Both the position numbers and the translations under genes were made by a program. DNA of 64,000 nucleotides from Litorivicinus sp965656605. Its GTDB lineage: Bacteria; Pseudomonadota; Gammaproteobacteria; Pseudomonadales; Litorivicinaceae. Below are positions 43,762-51,450 of this stretch, piece after piece (position 1 is the first letter of the stretch; every line of letters starts with the position of its first letter). The DNA is taken from assembly GCA_965656605.1 (NCBI GenBank), contig CBFHLC010000004.1, positions 22,520-86,519 of the forward strand, given 5' to 3'. The notes beneath the pieces are model-generated. The model did not search any database, was not told where the DNA came from, and was given only the letters and a program-made list of their open reading frames with translations.

Positions 43762-45036
43762 TTACTCAGCGATCTTTGCAGCAACATCTGCATCAATGGC
43801 TGCCAACGCTTCATCCAGGCTCATCTCACCGGTAATGGCTTTGGTGATGTAGTCCGGGACAACACCATAAATCACAAAGTTTTTGTTGTAGCCCTGGAAG
43901 GTGTAGGCCTGCGGAGTCGTGTCCCCAGCCGTGGCCGCATTGGATGCGAATACCGACAAAGCGTCGGCGACTGCCGGGCTTACGCCAGGATAGTCCACAC
44001 CTGATTGCTGCAGGCCTTTGTGGCCCGGGATTGACTTGGTTTCAGCGGCGAAACGCTCAGCGTTTTCAGTTCGCGCCAAGTAATCAACAAAGGCTGCGGC
44101 GGCTTCTGGGTGCTTTGAGGACTTGAATGCAACCACCGCGGCACCGCCGGGCATCGCGCCGCACCCGCCAACACCACAAGGCGCGGGAACGGCCTTCCAT
44201 TCAAAGTCAGTAATGTTGGCGTCGTAGTTATTGATCATCCACGAGCCGGACATGTGCATTGCAACTTCACCCCCGACAAACAGCGGTGCGGCGTTACGAT
44301 AGGACGTACCTGAACCTGCTGGCCAGCCCTCGGCAGGCATCAGGCCTTGCTCGTGCCATCCAACGAACTTTTCAGCAAAGTCGCGGAATCCGTCATCGAC
44401 CAAAATGGGCTGATCGTTTTCATCAAAGAACGCGGCACCGTAGCTAAATGCAGGGCCCGCCCAGCGGTGTGCTGTCCGGTCCATGGCCATGGCCGCGTTT
44501 AAGCCTAGGGTATCTTTGACCTGGCCAAGCGCAGCCATCCAATCATCCCAGGTCGCCCCTTCGCCTGGCATATCAACGCCGGCGTCTTCGAACATCGTGA
44601 CGTTTACATACGGGCCCGTCATGGTAAGGCCGGTTAACCAACCGTAAATACCGTTGTCAGATCCATCCGGACGCTGGAACCAACCGGTGACTGCGCTGTA
44701 GTTCTCGCGCCAATAGGCGTTGTCTACAAACGGGCGTAAATCCAAGTAGTACTGATTTAATCCGCCTAGATTGGTGACGCGAGCCAGATCGGGGGCGGCG
44801 TCGGTTTGTAGTTGATTCTCTAGCTGATCTCGAATGATTTCATAACCCACGGTTTCGGTGATCACCGTATGGCCCGTTTCGGCAGTGAAACCTTTAGCCA
44901 GCTCTTCAATGACCGCACATTCGTTGCTGTCTTGATAGCACAGGAACTTAATTTCATCGGCCGTAGCAACGGTGCTGCCCAAACCCAAGGATCCGAACAC
45001 CAAAGAGTGCTTGACCGCGCGAGCGATGCTTTTCAT
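43762..45036 (-). CDS. Sugar ABC transporter substrate-binding protein (SmoF-like candidate)
   Basis: A 424-residue family-1 binding protein with a signal peptide of about 26 residues (GSTVATADE). It has the two-lobed features VNVTMFEDAGVDMPGEGATWDDW, GEVAMHMSGSWM and PGGAAVVAFKSSKHPEAAAAFVDYL. A GGAGAA ribosome site lies 7 nt before the ATG. It is encoded just after three enzymes of a sulfo-SMO-like desulfurisation set, so a sulfoquinovoside ligand is inferred; sequence alone does not show the sulfonate pocket. Confidence 0.88.
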   Translation of the reverse strand: MKSIARAVKHSLVFGSLGLGSTVATADEIKFLCYQDSNECAVIEELAKGFTAETGHTVITETVGYEIIRDQLENQLQTDAAPDLARVTNLGGLNQYYLDLRPFVDNAYWRENYSAVTGWFQRPDGSDNGIYGWLTGLTMTGPYVNVTMFEDAGVDMPGEGATWDDWMAALGQVKDTLGLNAAMAMDRTAHRWAGPAFSYGAAFFDENDQPILVDDGFRDFAEKFVGWHEQGLMPAEGWPAGSGTSYRNAAPLFVGGEVAMHMSGSWMINNYDANITDFEWKAVPAPCGVGGCGAMPGGAAVVAFKSSKHPEAAAAFVDYLARTENAERFAAETKSIPGHKGLQQSGVDYPGVSPAVADALSVFASNAATAGDTTPQAYTFQGYNKNFVIYGVVPDYITKAITGEMSLDEALAAIDADVAAKIAE

Positions 45037-45081
45037 AACGATTCTCCGTTTTATTGTTGTTGTAACGCCACAGAGGGCGCT

Positions 45082-45124
45082 GCGACTCCGAAGAGTCCAA
45101 ATCGCAGGATTAGCCTGCGATTTG
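45082..45124 (-). promoter_or_regulatory. Two hairpins between enzyme and transporter genes of the operon
   Basis: CAAATCGCAGG and CCTGCGATTTG form an 11-bp perfect stem (45098-45124) spanning the flavin reductase stop codon. On the minus strand it is followed by GACTC-ttcg-GAGTC (45082-45095). There is no T-run. The pair may stabilise or process the mRNA before the binding-protein gene, which often needs higher expression. Confidence 0.5.
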
Positions 45125-45574
45125 TGATAGTTGACCGCGGTTAAATAGCACCGGCGGATGGTCTCGAGTTCCGAACTCTACGATCTGGCCGATAAGAATA
45201 TCGTGATCGCCGGCCGGGACTCGTTGATGCAACTGACAATCAAAATGCCCGATAGCGTCCGTCAACGCCAGCCGTCCGCTGTTCAAGGTATGAGTGCTAA
45301 CCCCATCAAAGCGCTCCGCCTGCGACCCCTTGGTAAATTTCCAGACACTGTCTGACTGATCCGCGCCTAAGATGTTGACGCAATACCCACGGTCAAACAC
45401 GGACGAGTAGTCACACTCCTCCTGGATGGACCACAGCACCAACGCTGGATCCAATGACACCGAGGCAAAGCTATTCACGGTCATGCCGTAATGTTGGCCG
45501 TGTTCGTCTTGTGCAGTGATGATCGCCACGCCAGTCGCCCAGTGGCCCAAAGCGTCTCGTAATTCGCGACTCAT
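45110..45574 (-). CDS. Flavin reductase (SmoA-like)
   Basis: A 154-residue flavin:NAD(P)H reductase of the HpaC/split-barrel type: LRDALGHWATGVAIITA, GMTVNSFASVSLDPALVLWSI and VNILGADQ near the flavin site, with the late GDHDILIGQIVEF strand. It supplies reduced FMN to a two-component monooxygenase. Translation starts at ATG 45574, overlapping the stop of the aldo/keto reductase gene. With the SsuD-like monooxygenase two genes upstream it forms a flavin-dependent desulfonation pair. Confidence 0.9.
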   Translation of the reverse strand: MSRELRDALGHWATGVAIITAQDEHGQHYGMTVNSFASVSLDPALVLWSIQEECDYSSVFDRGYCVNILGADQSDSVWKFTKGSQAERFDGVSTHTLNSGRLALTDAIGHFDCQLHQRVPAGDHDILIGQIVEFGTRDHPPVLFNRGQLSQIAG

Positions 45575-46476
45575 GGTACTTCGTGTCCGCAAGCCAACTC
45601 GTACAGCTCAAACCAATCATGGCGAGATAGGGTCACTTTCATCGCATCAGCGCTGGCACGAATGCGATCCAAATTGTTGGTGCCGACTACAGGGAAAATG
45701 CCCGCAGGGTGAGCCATCAACCAGGCCAAGGCGACGGCCGATGCATCGACCGAAAATGCAGCAGCATGCTCATTCAGTTTCGGTAACAGACGTTTAGCGG
45801 CAGGCGTGTCGCCGAACAAAGCACCACCGGCCAGTGGCGACCAGGCCATCGGGGAAATGCTGTGCTGTTGCATGAATGCCAAGTCCCCATTAGTCAGGGC
45901 CTCATTTGCCAGCAAGCTAATCTCAATCTGATTGGTCTGCAGGGAGTGGGTCATGCGGCTCTGCAGTAGGTTCCAGTCATGCGGTTTAAAGTTGCTGACG
46001 CCGACGGCTCGAGTCTTGCCTGAATCGATCAGCGCATCGAGCGCAGCGCCGGTCTCATCAGCGTCCATGAAAGGATCAGGACGGTGAATCAACACCATGT
46101 CCATGATCTCGACACCGGTCAGTGCCAGGCTGTTTTCAACGGATTGCTGAATGTAAGCCCCGCTCGTGTCGTAGTATTTGACCCGTCGGCCTGGATGCTT
46201 CTCGCTAATCAAAGCGATGTCGCATTTGGTGATGTGCTGGGTGATTGACTGGGCCTCGCTCATCTCTTTAAAGGCGTGGCCAAATAGACGCTCACATTCA
46301 TAGTCACCGTAGATGTCCGCATGATCGAACGTAGTCATTCCGACGTCGAGGCAGGCTTCGATTTTCGCCTGGATTGCGGCTTTGCTGGTGTCTTTGTCAT
46401 CGCCTAGACGCCATGCGCCATAAATAATTCGGCTGAACTCTTGAGCGCTGGTGCCCAATGCAGATTTAGTGATCAA
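45571..46476 (-). CDS. Aldo/keto reductase (SmoB-like)
   Basis: A 301-residue TIM-barrel NAD(P)H oxidoreductase: GAWRLGDD, catalytic Asp and Tyr in TTFDHADIYGDYECERLFG, GVSNFKPHDWNLLQS, and the cofactor loop in VVGTNNLDRI. The family (YdhF-like) reduces aldehydes or ketones. In the sulfo-SMO pathway the corresponding enzyme reduces 6-oxo-glucose, the monooxygenase product, to glucose. Start and stop overlap both neighbouring enzyme genes by 4 nt, showing tight coupling with the monooxygenase and flavin reductase. Confidence 0.88.
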   Translation of the reverse strand: MITKSALGTSAQEFSRIIYGAWRLGDDKDTSKAAIQAKIEACLDVGMTTFDHADIYGDYECERLFGHAFKEMSEAQSITQHITKCDIALISEKHPGRRVKYYDTSGAYIQQSVENSLALTGVEIMDMVLIHRPDPFMDADETGAALDALIDSGKTRAVGVSNFKPHDWNLLQSRMTHSLQTNQIEISLLANEALTNGDLAFMQQHSISPMAWSPLAGGALFGDTPAAKRLLPKLNEHAAAFSVDASAVALAWLMAHPAGIFPVVGTNNLDRIRASADAMKVTLSRHDWFELYELACGHEVP

Positions 46477-47630
46477 CGTCTTTCTCCGACGCCTAGGGGC
46501 GTAGCAGGGGTTTCAGTAGGAATGCGACCATACACTTGGGGCAACGAGCATGTCTTTAAATGCGGTAGAACTTTTTCACCGACATACTGGCATTCGTCTA
46601 AGTGCGGGTAGCCGCTAAAAATAAACGAGCGGATGCCCATTTTTTGATAGCGCTCAATTTTACTGAGAATTTGGTCTGGGCTTCCCACCAGTGCAGCACC
46701 ACAGCCACTGCGAGCGCGACTGATGCCGGTCCATAAGTGGGGCTCAACGTAGCCATGCTCGTCGGATGACTCTCGCGAGGCGACCTGCAAATTGACCCCC
46801 ATGGTCTTTGCATCCAACGCTCGAGCCTTGATCTTTTTGCCTTGCTCGTCGTCCAACTTCGAGACCAAGTACTCAGCGTATTCCTTCGCCTCGGCCTCGG
46901 TGTCCCGAACGATCATGTGCACGCGCAGTCCATAATCCAAAACCCGTGAATGAGCCTCTGCCCTGGCGTGGACCGTTCGCATTCGTTCAGCCAAGTTCTC
47001 TTCAGTTTCTGGCCACATTAGATAGACATCGCAGTGCTCGCCACACAGGTCAACGGCCGGTGGGCTGTAGCCACCGAAATACAGAAGTGGGCCGCCGTTT
47101 TGCTGATACGGACGCACCGGGTCAGTAGACAATCCCTTCAGGTTGTAAATCTGTCCTTCGAAATTGATCTCATCCTGCGTCCACGCTTGCTTGAGGATCT
47201 GGACCACTTCTCGTGAGCGCTGATAGCGATATTCACTGGACGCGTCCTCGCCGGGAAAGTTGGAGCTGATCACGTTCAGGGTTAGACGACCCTTTAAAAT
47301 GTGGTCCAACGTGGCGACGGTGCGGGCTAGCATGGCCGGGTGTAACTCGCCGCACCGGATGGCAGCCAGTAGATTGATATTGTCTGTAAGCGGAGCCATC
47401 GCTGAGGCGAAAGTGAGGGTGTCCTGACCCACCTGATACGAGCTGGGACACAGCACATTTCGAAATCCCAGCTGATCAGCCGTTTTGACAATGGTGCTGG
47501 TGTTCTCCCAGTTGGAACGAAGCGCTCCGTCCGGCACTCCAAGAAACTGATAGTCATCGGAACAAATGGGAGCAAACCAAGACACTTCGCTGGCATCTAA
47601 GTCTGGGCTTTGAATCGGGACGATCAACAT
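46473..47630 (-). CDS. LLM-class flavin-dependent monooxygenase (SsuD/SmoC-like)
   Basis: A 385-residue member of the bacterial luciferase-like family, of the SsuD alkanesulfonate monooxygenase branch: an N-terminal SWFAPICSDD segment, TIVKTADQLGFRNVLCPSSY, GRLTLNVISSNFPGEDASSE, GPLLYFGGYSPPAVDLCGEHCDVYLMWPE and a late GSPDQILSKIERYQKMGI. It uses reduced FMN and O2 to release sulfite from a sulfonate. Together with an aldo/keto reductase, flavin reductase and sugar importer in the same operon this points to sulfoquinovose as substrate. First gene of the operon; GntR and direct repeats lie upstream. Confidence 0.88.
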   Translation of the reverse strand: MLIVPIQSPDLDASEVSWFAPICSDDYQFLGVPDGALRSNWENTSTIVKTADQLGFRNVLCPSSYQVGQDTLTFASAMAPLTDNINLLAAIRCGELHPAMLARTVATLDHILKGRLTLNVISSNFPGEDASSEYRYQRSREVVQILKQAWTQDEINFEGQIYNLKGLSTDPVRPYQQNGGPLLYFGGYSPPAVDLCGEHCDVYLMWPETEENLAERMRTVHARAEAHSRVLDYGLRVHMIVRDTEAEAKEYAEYLVSKLDDEQGKKIKARALDAKTMGVNLQVASRESSDEHGYVEPHLWTGISRARSGCGAALVGSPDQILSKIERYQKMGIRSFIFSGYPHLDECQYVGEKVLPHLKTCSLPQVYGRIPTETPATPLGVGERR

Positions 47631-47661
47631 AAAGGATCTCGTTATTAGCGTTTTCAGCGAT

Positions 47662-47704
47662 TAAATCAATGATGAATCAATTTGTAAATCAATAGTGAAT
47701 GAAT
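47662..47704. promoter_or_regulatory. 20-bp direct repeats, candidate GntR operator
   Basis: TAAATCAATGATGAATCAAT (47662-47681) and TAAATCAATAGTGAATGAAT (47685-47704) match at 17 of 20 positions with a 23-bp period. They fill the gap between the divergent monooxygenase and GntR genes and overlap the first possible GntR start, as expected for an autoregulated repressor controlling both directions. Confidence 0.6.
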
Positions 47705-48370
47705 AAGAATCCGAACATGACAGAGCCACTCCATAACAAGATTGCTCAAGCCTTGCTACGGACGCTGCAGACGGGGCAGTGGCGCAAGGGGCAGCGGTTA
47801 CCCACAGAGCGAGACTTATCCGCTGACATGGGCTGTGCGGTGGGTACGCTGCGTAAGGCTTTAGCTCAGCTGGAAAACGAGGGACTGCTCGAGCGTGTTC
47901 AAGGGCGAGGAACCTTTGTCGCGCGAGTTCCGGATGGGGCCGAGTATCCGATGTTTCACTTGGAGTTGCGCCAGGGTGGAGGTCAGCCCGCGGCGAAGGT
48001 AATCGAACGTAACCTGCGGCCGTGCCCGGTCAGTCTGAACAATCCACAGCACCTACGGCGAGTTCGATATTTGGATGATCAGGCCGTGGCTATCGAAGAT
48101 ATTTGGATTCAGCTAGGCCGTCCTTTAGCGCCAGAGCACGGGGGCGACGCGTTATACCAAACCTTGGCAAAACATTACGGATTATGGATTCGCCAAGCCC
48201 AGGACCACATCAGTGCGGTGGAATCCTGTATCGATGCTCCCATCGAGATGTCCGCCCCTGCGGGTTTTATCGAGCGTGATAGCTACAACACTCACGGTGA
48301 GTGGGTCGAGCACTCACATACCTATTTCAATACTCAGTTAGCGCGTTACACGGCGCGTTGGGAACAATAA
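47699..48370 (+). CDS. GntR-family regulator (HutC/UTRA type)
   Basis: A protein of about 223 residues. The winged helix (about residues 10-75) has IAQALLRTLQTGQWRKGQRLP, TERDLSADMGCAVGTLRKALAQLE and GLLERVQGRGTFVA. A UTRA-like ligand domain follows. Start at ATG 47699, or more likely 47717 (MTEPLHNK), since the first lies inside the repeat operator and neither has a strong ribosome site. Divergent from the monooxygenase operon and 2 nt before the Gfo/Idh/MocA gene, so it probably senses a sugar intermediate and represses both units. Confidence 0.88.
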   Translation: MNKNPNMTEPLHNKIAQALLRTLQTGQWRKGQRLPTERDLSADMGCAVGTLRKALAQLENEGLLERVQGRGTFVARVPDGAEYPMFHLELRQGGGQPAAKVIERNLRPCPVSLNNPQHLRRVRYLDDQAVAIEDIWIQLGRPLAPEHGGDALYQTLAKHYGLWIRQAQDHISAVESCIDAPIEMSAPAGFIERDSYNTHGEWVEHSHTYFNTQLARYTARWEQ

Positions 48371-48372
48371 TA

Positions 48373-49446
48373 ATGACAAAACGATACGGCCTGTTGGGCT
48401 GCGGAATGATGGGCCAAGAGCACATCAAGAACATTGGCTTGCTCGATGGGGCGCAGGTCACCGATTTTTTTGAGCCAGACGAAGGCATGGCCAGTAAAGC
48501 GGCGGCTTTGGTGCCCGACGCCACTCGTCATCCGACTCAGGAATCCGTGTTGGCCGCCTCGTTGGATGCGTTGGTAATCGTGAGCCCCAACTACTGCCAC
48601 GCTCCTCAGCTACTGCAGATCGCTGAGCACTGTGATGTGCCCGTGCTGGTCGAGAAGCCAGTCTGTACATCCCTAGAGCAAGCCAAAGCCTTGTCCAAGA
48701 TTGCAGCGCGCAAGCATTGGTGGGTAGCGATGGAATACCGTTACATGCCGCCTATCGCTGAGTTGCGGCGTCAACTGGCTGAAAATAAAGTAGGGCCAGT
48801 GCATATGCTGACGATTAAAGAGCACCGCTTTCCATTTCTCGAAAAGGTCGGTGACTGGAATCGTTTCAATGCCAATACCGGCGGTACCTTGGTCGAAAAA
48901 TGCTGCCATTTCTTTGATTTGATGCGTTTGTTGTTAGATGCAGACCCGGTTCGCGTGATGGCGACCGGTGGTCAGGCAGTGAATCACTTGGATGAGCGCT
49001 ACCCAGAGGGTGTGCCCGACATCTTGGACCATGCCTATGTATTGGTGGATTTTGATTCGGGACAACGTGCGTGCCTTGAGCTGTCGATGTTTGCCGAGGG
49101 CAGTGAATATCAGGAGTCGATCTCGGTGGTTGGGTCGACGGGCAAATTAGAAGCGCTAGTTCCCGGTCCCACTCGGTTTTGGACGGCCGCGCGTCCGGCA
49201 CCGACACCGCAGGTGGTCTTCAGCCCTCGATCAGAGCAAAGTCCAGTGGTCATCGAGACCCCGGTGGATCAGGCGCTGCTGGATGCCGGTGATCACAATG
49301 GATCGACCTTCTATCAACACCAAGGGTTTCTTGCCAGCCTCGACGGCGCTCCGATTGACGTGTCATTTGAGGACGGATTGTGGGCGGTTAGGGTCGGTTT
49401 AGCGGCCCAAGAAAGTATCAAAACCGGGCAGGCCGTCATGCTCTGA
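48373..49446 (+). CDS. Gfo/Idh/MocA-family oxidoreductase, candidate NAD-dependent sulfoquinovosidase
   Basis: A 357-residue enzyme. Residues 1-125 are an NAD(P) Rossmann domain (YGLLGCGMMGQEH; EKP at 94-96). The C-terminal alpha/beta domain carries ANTGGTLVEKCCHFFDLMRLL. It is translated just after the GntR gene and divergent from the sulfo-SMO-like operon. No GH31 sulfoquinovosidase is in the window, and Gfo/Idh/MocA-fold NAD-dependent sulfoquinovosidases (GH188) are known, so glycoside cleavage is a reasonable proposal. Alternatives are a sugar dehydrogenase or an isomerase acting on a pathway intermediate. The family assignment is firm; the activity is inference. Confidence 0.85.
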   Translation: MTKRYGLLGCGMMGQEHIKNIGLLDGAQVTDFFEPDEGMASKAAALVPDATRHPTQESVLAASLDALVIVSPNYCHAPQLLQIAEHCDVPVLVEKPVCTSLEQAKALSKIAARKHWWVAMEYRYMPPIAELRRQLAENKVGPVHMLTIKEHRFPFLEKVGDWNRFNANTGGTLVEKCCHFFDLMRLLLDADPVRVMATGGQAVNHLDERYPEGVPDILDHAYVLVDFDSGQRACLELSMFAEGSEYQESISVVGSTGKLEALVPGPTRFWTAARPAPTPQVVFSPRSEQSPVVIETPVDQALLDAGDHNGSTFYQHQGFLASLDGAPIDVSFEDGLWAVRVGLAAQESIKTGQAVML

Positions 49447-49555
49447 TATAGGTGAGATTTTGTACTCCGAGACGGAATAAATTTCGCGTGACATGTTGCG
49501 CCGCGGCAATACAATCGCGCGCACATTTTAACGCATTTATAGGAGTGCAAAGCCC

Positions 49556-49681
49556 GTGAATCAGCGAGCGGCAAATCAACCCAAGCCCACCCAGCGTCAG
49601 CGCGATCTACGAGATCAAATGCTGAGTCTGTCTGGATCGCTAGGCAACCCAGCAACGTGGTTGCGCGGGCAGCGAGGGTAA
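49556..49681 (+). CDS. Possible 41-residue peptide or short transcript
   Basis: A GTG-initiated frame (MNQRAANQPKPTQRQ to the end TWLRGQRG) with AGGAG about 10 nt upstream, TACAAT at 49510-49515 as a -10-like element, and a strong terminator just after. The product is basic, polar and without recognised domains. The compact promoter-gene-terminator unit could equally be a small RNA. It lies in the 388-nt gap before the oligopeptide transporter operon. Confidence 0.4.
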   Translation: MNQRAANQPKPTQRQRDLRDQMLSLSGSLGNPATWLRGQRG

Positions 49682-49698
49682 TCCTCAGCCCACCCCGG

Positions 49699-49730
49699 AA
49701 AAGCCGCTCTGATTTGAGCGGCTTTTTTTT
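49699..49730 (+). terminator. Strong rho-independent terminator
   Basis: AAAGCCGCTC-tgattt-GAGCGGCTTT followed by a run of eight T residues. It closes the short transcription unit and separates it from the transporter operon. Confidence 0.92.
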
Positions 49731-49834
49731 GCCTCTAGGAATCGCGCAAGCAACGTGGTTTTATCTAATACCAAGGACGTATAAAAAACCCACAGCTACG
49801 GATGGCAACGGGATTCTAAAAAGAGGTTGTTATA

Positions 49835-51418
49835 ATGCGTTTACACACCCTGGCTGCGGCTGTTGCTGCCTCCTGCATGATCGCTGCGCCTTTGGCATCT
49901 GCCGAAACACTACGCTGGGCTCGCTCCGGTGACTCATTGACGCTAGATCCGCATGCTCAAAACGAAGGCCCGACTCATACCTTGTCCCACCAAATCTACG
50001 AGCCGTTGCTGCAACGGGACATGGACGGGCAAATTATTCCAGCACTGGCAACTAGCTGGGCTGCATTAGCCGACAACCCCAACGTTTGGCGATTCAACCT
50101 ACGCGCGGGCGTCAAATTCCACGGCGGTGAAGACTTTAATGCAGATGACGTAGTGTTCAGCGTCAATCGCGCCAAACTTGAAACCTCAGATATGAAAGGC
50201 CTGCTGAACTCGATTGTAGATGTCCGCAAAGTGGACGATCTGACGGTCGATATCGAAACGGCAGGCGCCAACCCACTGCTGATTAACAATCTGACCAACT
50301 TGTTCATGATGGATCAGGGATGGACCGAGGCCAACGGCTCAGCGGTCCCTCAGGACTTTGCCAACGGTCAAACCACGTTCGCTGCGGCGAATACCAACGG
50401 TACTGGCGCATACGAGCTGGTGAGCCGTACGCCAGATGAGCGTACTGTGCTGAAGGCCAATCCGAATTATTGGGGCATCGGCCAGTTCCCGTTGGAAGTG
50501 ACTGAAATCATCTACACGCCGATTCAGTCAAACGCGACCCGCGTTGCTGCGCTGTTATCCGGTGAAGTCGACTTCGTACAGGACATCCCCGTGCAGGATT
50601 TGGGTCGAGTGGATTCGGCTGACAGTCTAAAAGTGGTTACAGCCGCGCAAAACCGCGTGATCTTCTTCGGTATGAACCAAGGCAAAGACGATCTTGAAAC
50701 GGATAACGTAGAGGGAGCAAACCCCTTTGCTGACCTGCGAGTTCGACAGGCCATGAACATGGCGATCAATCGCGACGCGATCAAACAGGTCGTGATGCGC
50801 GGTCAGTCAGACCCGACCGGCGTTATTATGCCTCCCTTTGTGAATGGTTGGACTGAAGCGTTGAACACCATTCCGGCGGGCAATATCGCTGAGGCCAAAG
50901 ATCTGATGGCAGCCGCCGGCTACGGCGATGGCTTTTCAGTGACGTTGAACTGCCCAAACGATCGTTACATCAATGACGAGGCGATTTGTCAGGCCACCGT
51001 CGGCATGCTGGGCCAGATCGGCATCGACGTGAACCTTGACGCCAAGCCCAAAGCTCAACACTTCCCATTGATCCAGAACAAGACAACCGAGTTCTACATG
51101 TTGGGATGGGGTGTGCCGACCTTTGATAGTCACTACATCTTTAACTTCCTGCATCACACCAGCACCGGTGATCGTGGTCCGTGGAACAACACCGGCTATT
51201 CCAACACCGAGGTTGATAGCATGATCGTCAGCCTAGAGAGTGAAACCGATCTAACCAAGCGCGATGCAACGATCGGCAAGATCTGGGATCAGCTGCAGCA
51301 GGACGTGGTGTATCTGCCGGTGCATAACCAGGTGTTGAACTGGAGCATGAACGATCGAATTAACTTTGACGTTCAGCCCGAAGATCAGCCGCACTTCAAA
51401 TTCCTAAGCTTTAACTAG
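49835..51418 (+). CDS. Dipeptide/oligopeptide ABC transporter substrate-binding protein
   Basis: A 527-residue family-5 (SBP_bac_5) protein with a signal peptide cleaved near SAETLRW (about residue 24). Typical elements are LTLDPHAQNEGPTHTLSHQIYEPL, the domain entry FNLRAGVKFHGGEDFNADDVVFSV, and the Tyr/Trp-rich GTGAYELVSRTPDERTVLKANPNYWG. Four genes for permeases and ATPases follow, completing a Dpp/Opp/nickel-type importer. The actual ligand (peptide, amino-acid derivative, glutathione or other) is not predictable. The ATG follows an AGAGG site. Confidence 0.92.
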   Translation: MRLHTLAAAVAASCMIAAPLASAETLRWARSGDSLTLDPHAQNEGPTHTLSHQIYEPLLQRDMDGQIIPALATSWAALADNPNVWRFNLRAGVKFHGGEDFNADDVVFSVNRAKLETSDMKGLLNSIVDVRKVDDLTVDIETAGANPLLINNLTNLFMMDQGWTEANGSAVPQDFANGQTTFAAANTNGTGAYELVSRTPDERTVLKANPNYWGIGQFPLEVTEIIYTPIQSNATRVAALLSGEVDFVQDIPVQDLGRVDSADSLKVVTAAQNRVIFFGMNQGKDDLETDNVEGANPFADLRVRQAMNMAINRDAIKQVVMRGQSDPTGVIMPPFVNGWTEALNTIPAGNIAEAKDLMAAAGYGDGFSVTLNCPNDRYINDEAICQATVGMLGQIGIDVNLDAKPKAQHFPLIQNKTTEFYMLGWGVPTFDSHYIFNFLHHTSTGDRGPWNNTGYSNTEVDSMIVSLESETDLTKRDATIGKIWDQLQQDVVYLPVHNQVLNWSMNDRINFDVQPEDQPHFKFLSFN

Positions 51419-51425
51419 GATTACG

Positions 51426-51443
51426 CCGGGGCTTCGGCCCCGG
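51426..51443 (+). promoter_or_regulatory. GC-rich hairpin between binding protein and permease genes
   Basis: CCGGGGC-ttcg-GCCCCGG is a perfect stem capped by a UUCG loop, ending 7 nt before the permease ATG, which has no other ribosome site. It probably stabilises the binding-protein mRNA and lowers permease translation. Confidence 0.65.
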
Positions 51444-51450
51444 TCTCTTT

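Noticed and set aside
49828..49842. TGTTATAAT near the dipeptide-binding-protein start as a Zur box
   Set aside because: Only one half-site matches; the other half reads GCGTTT.
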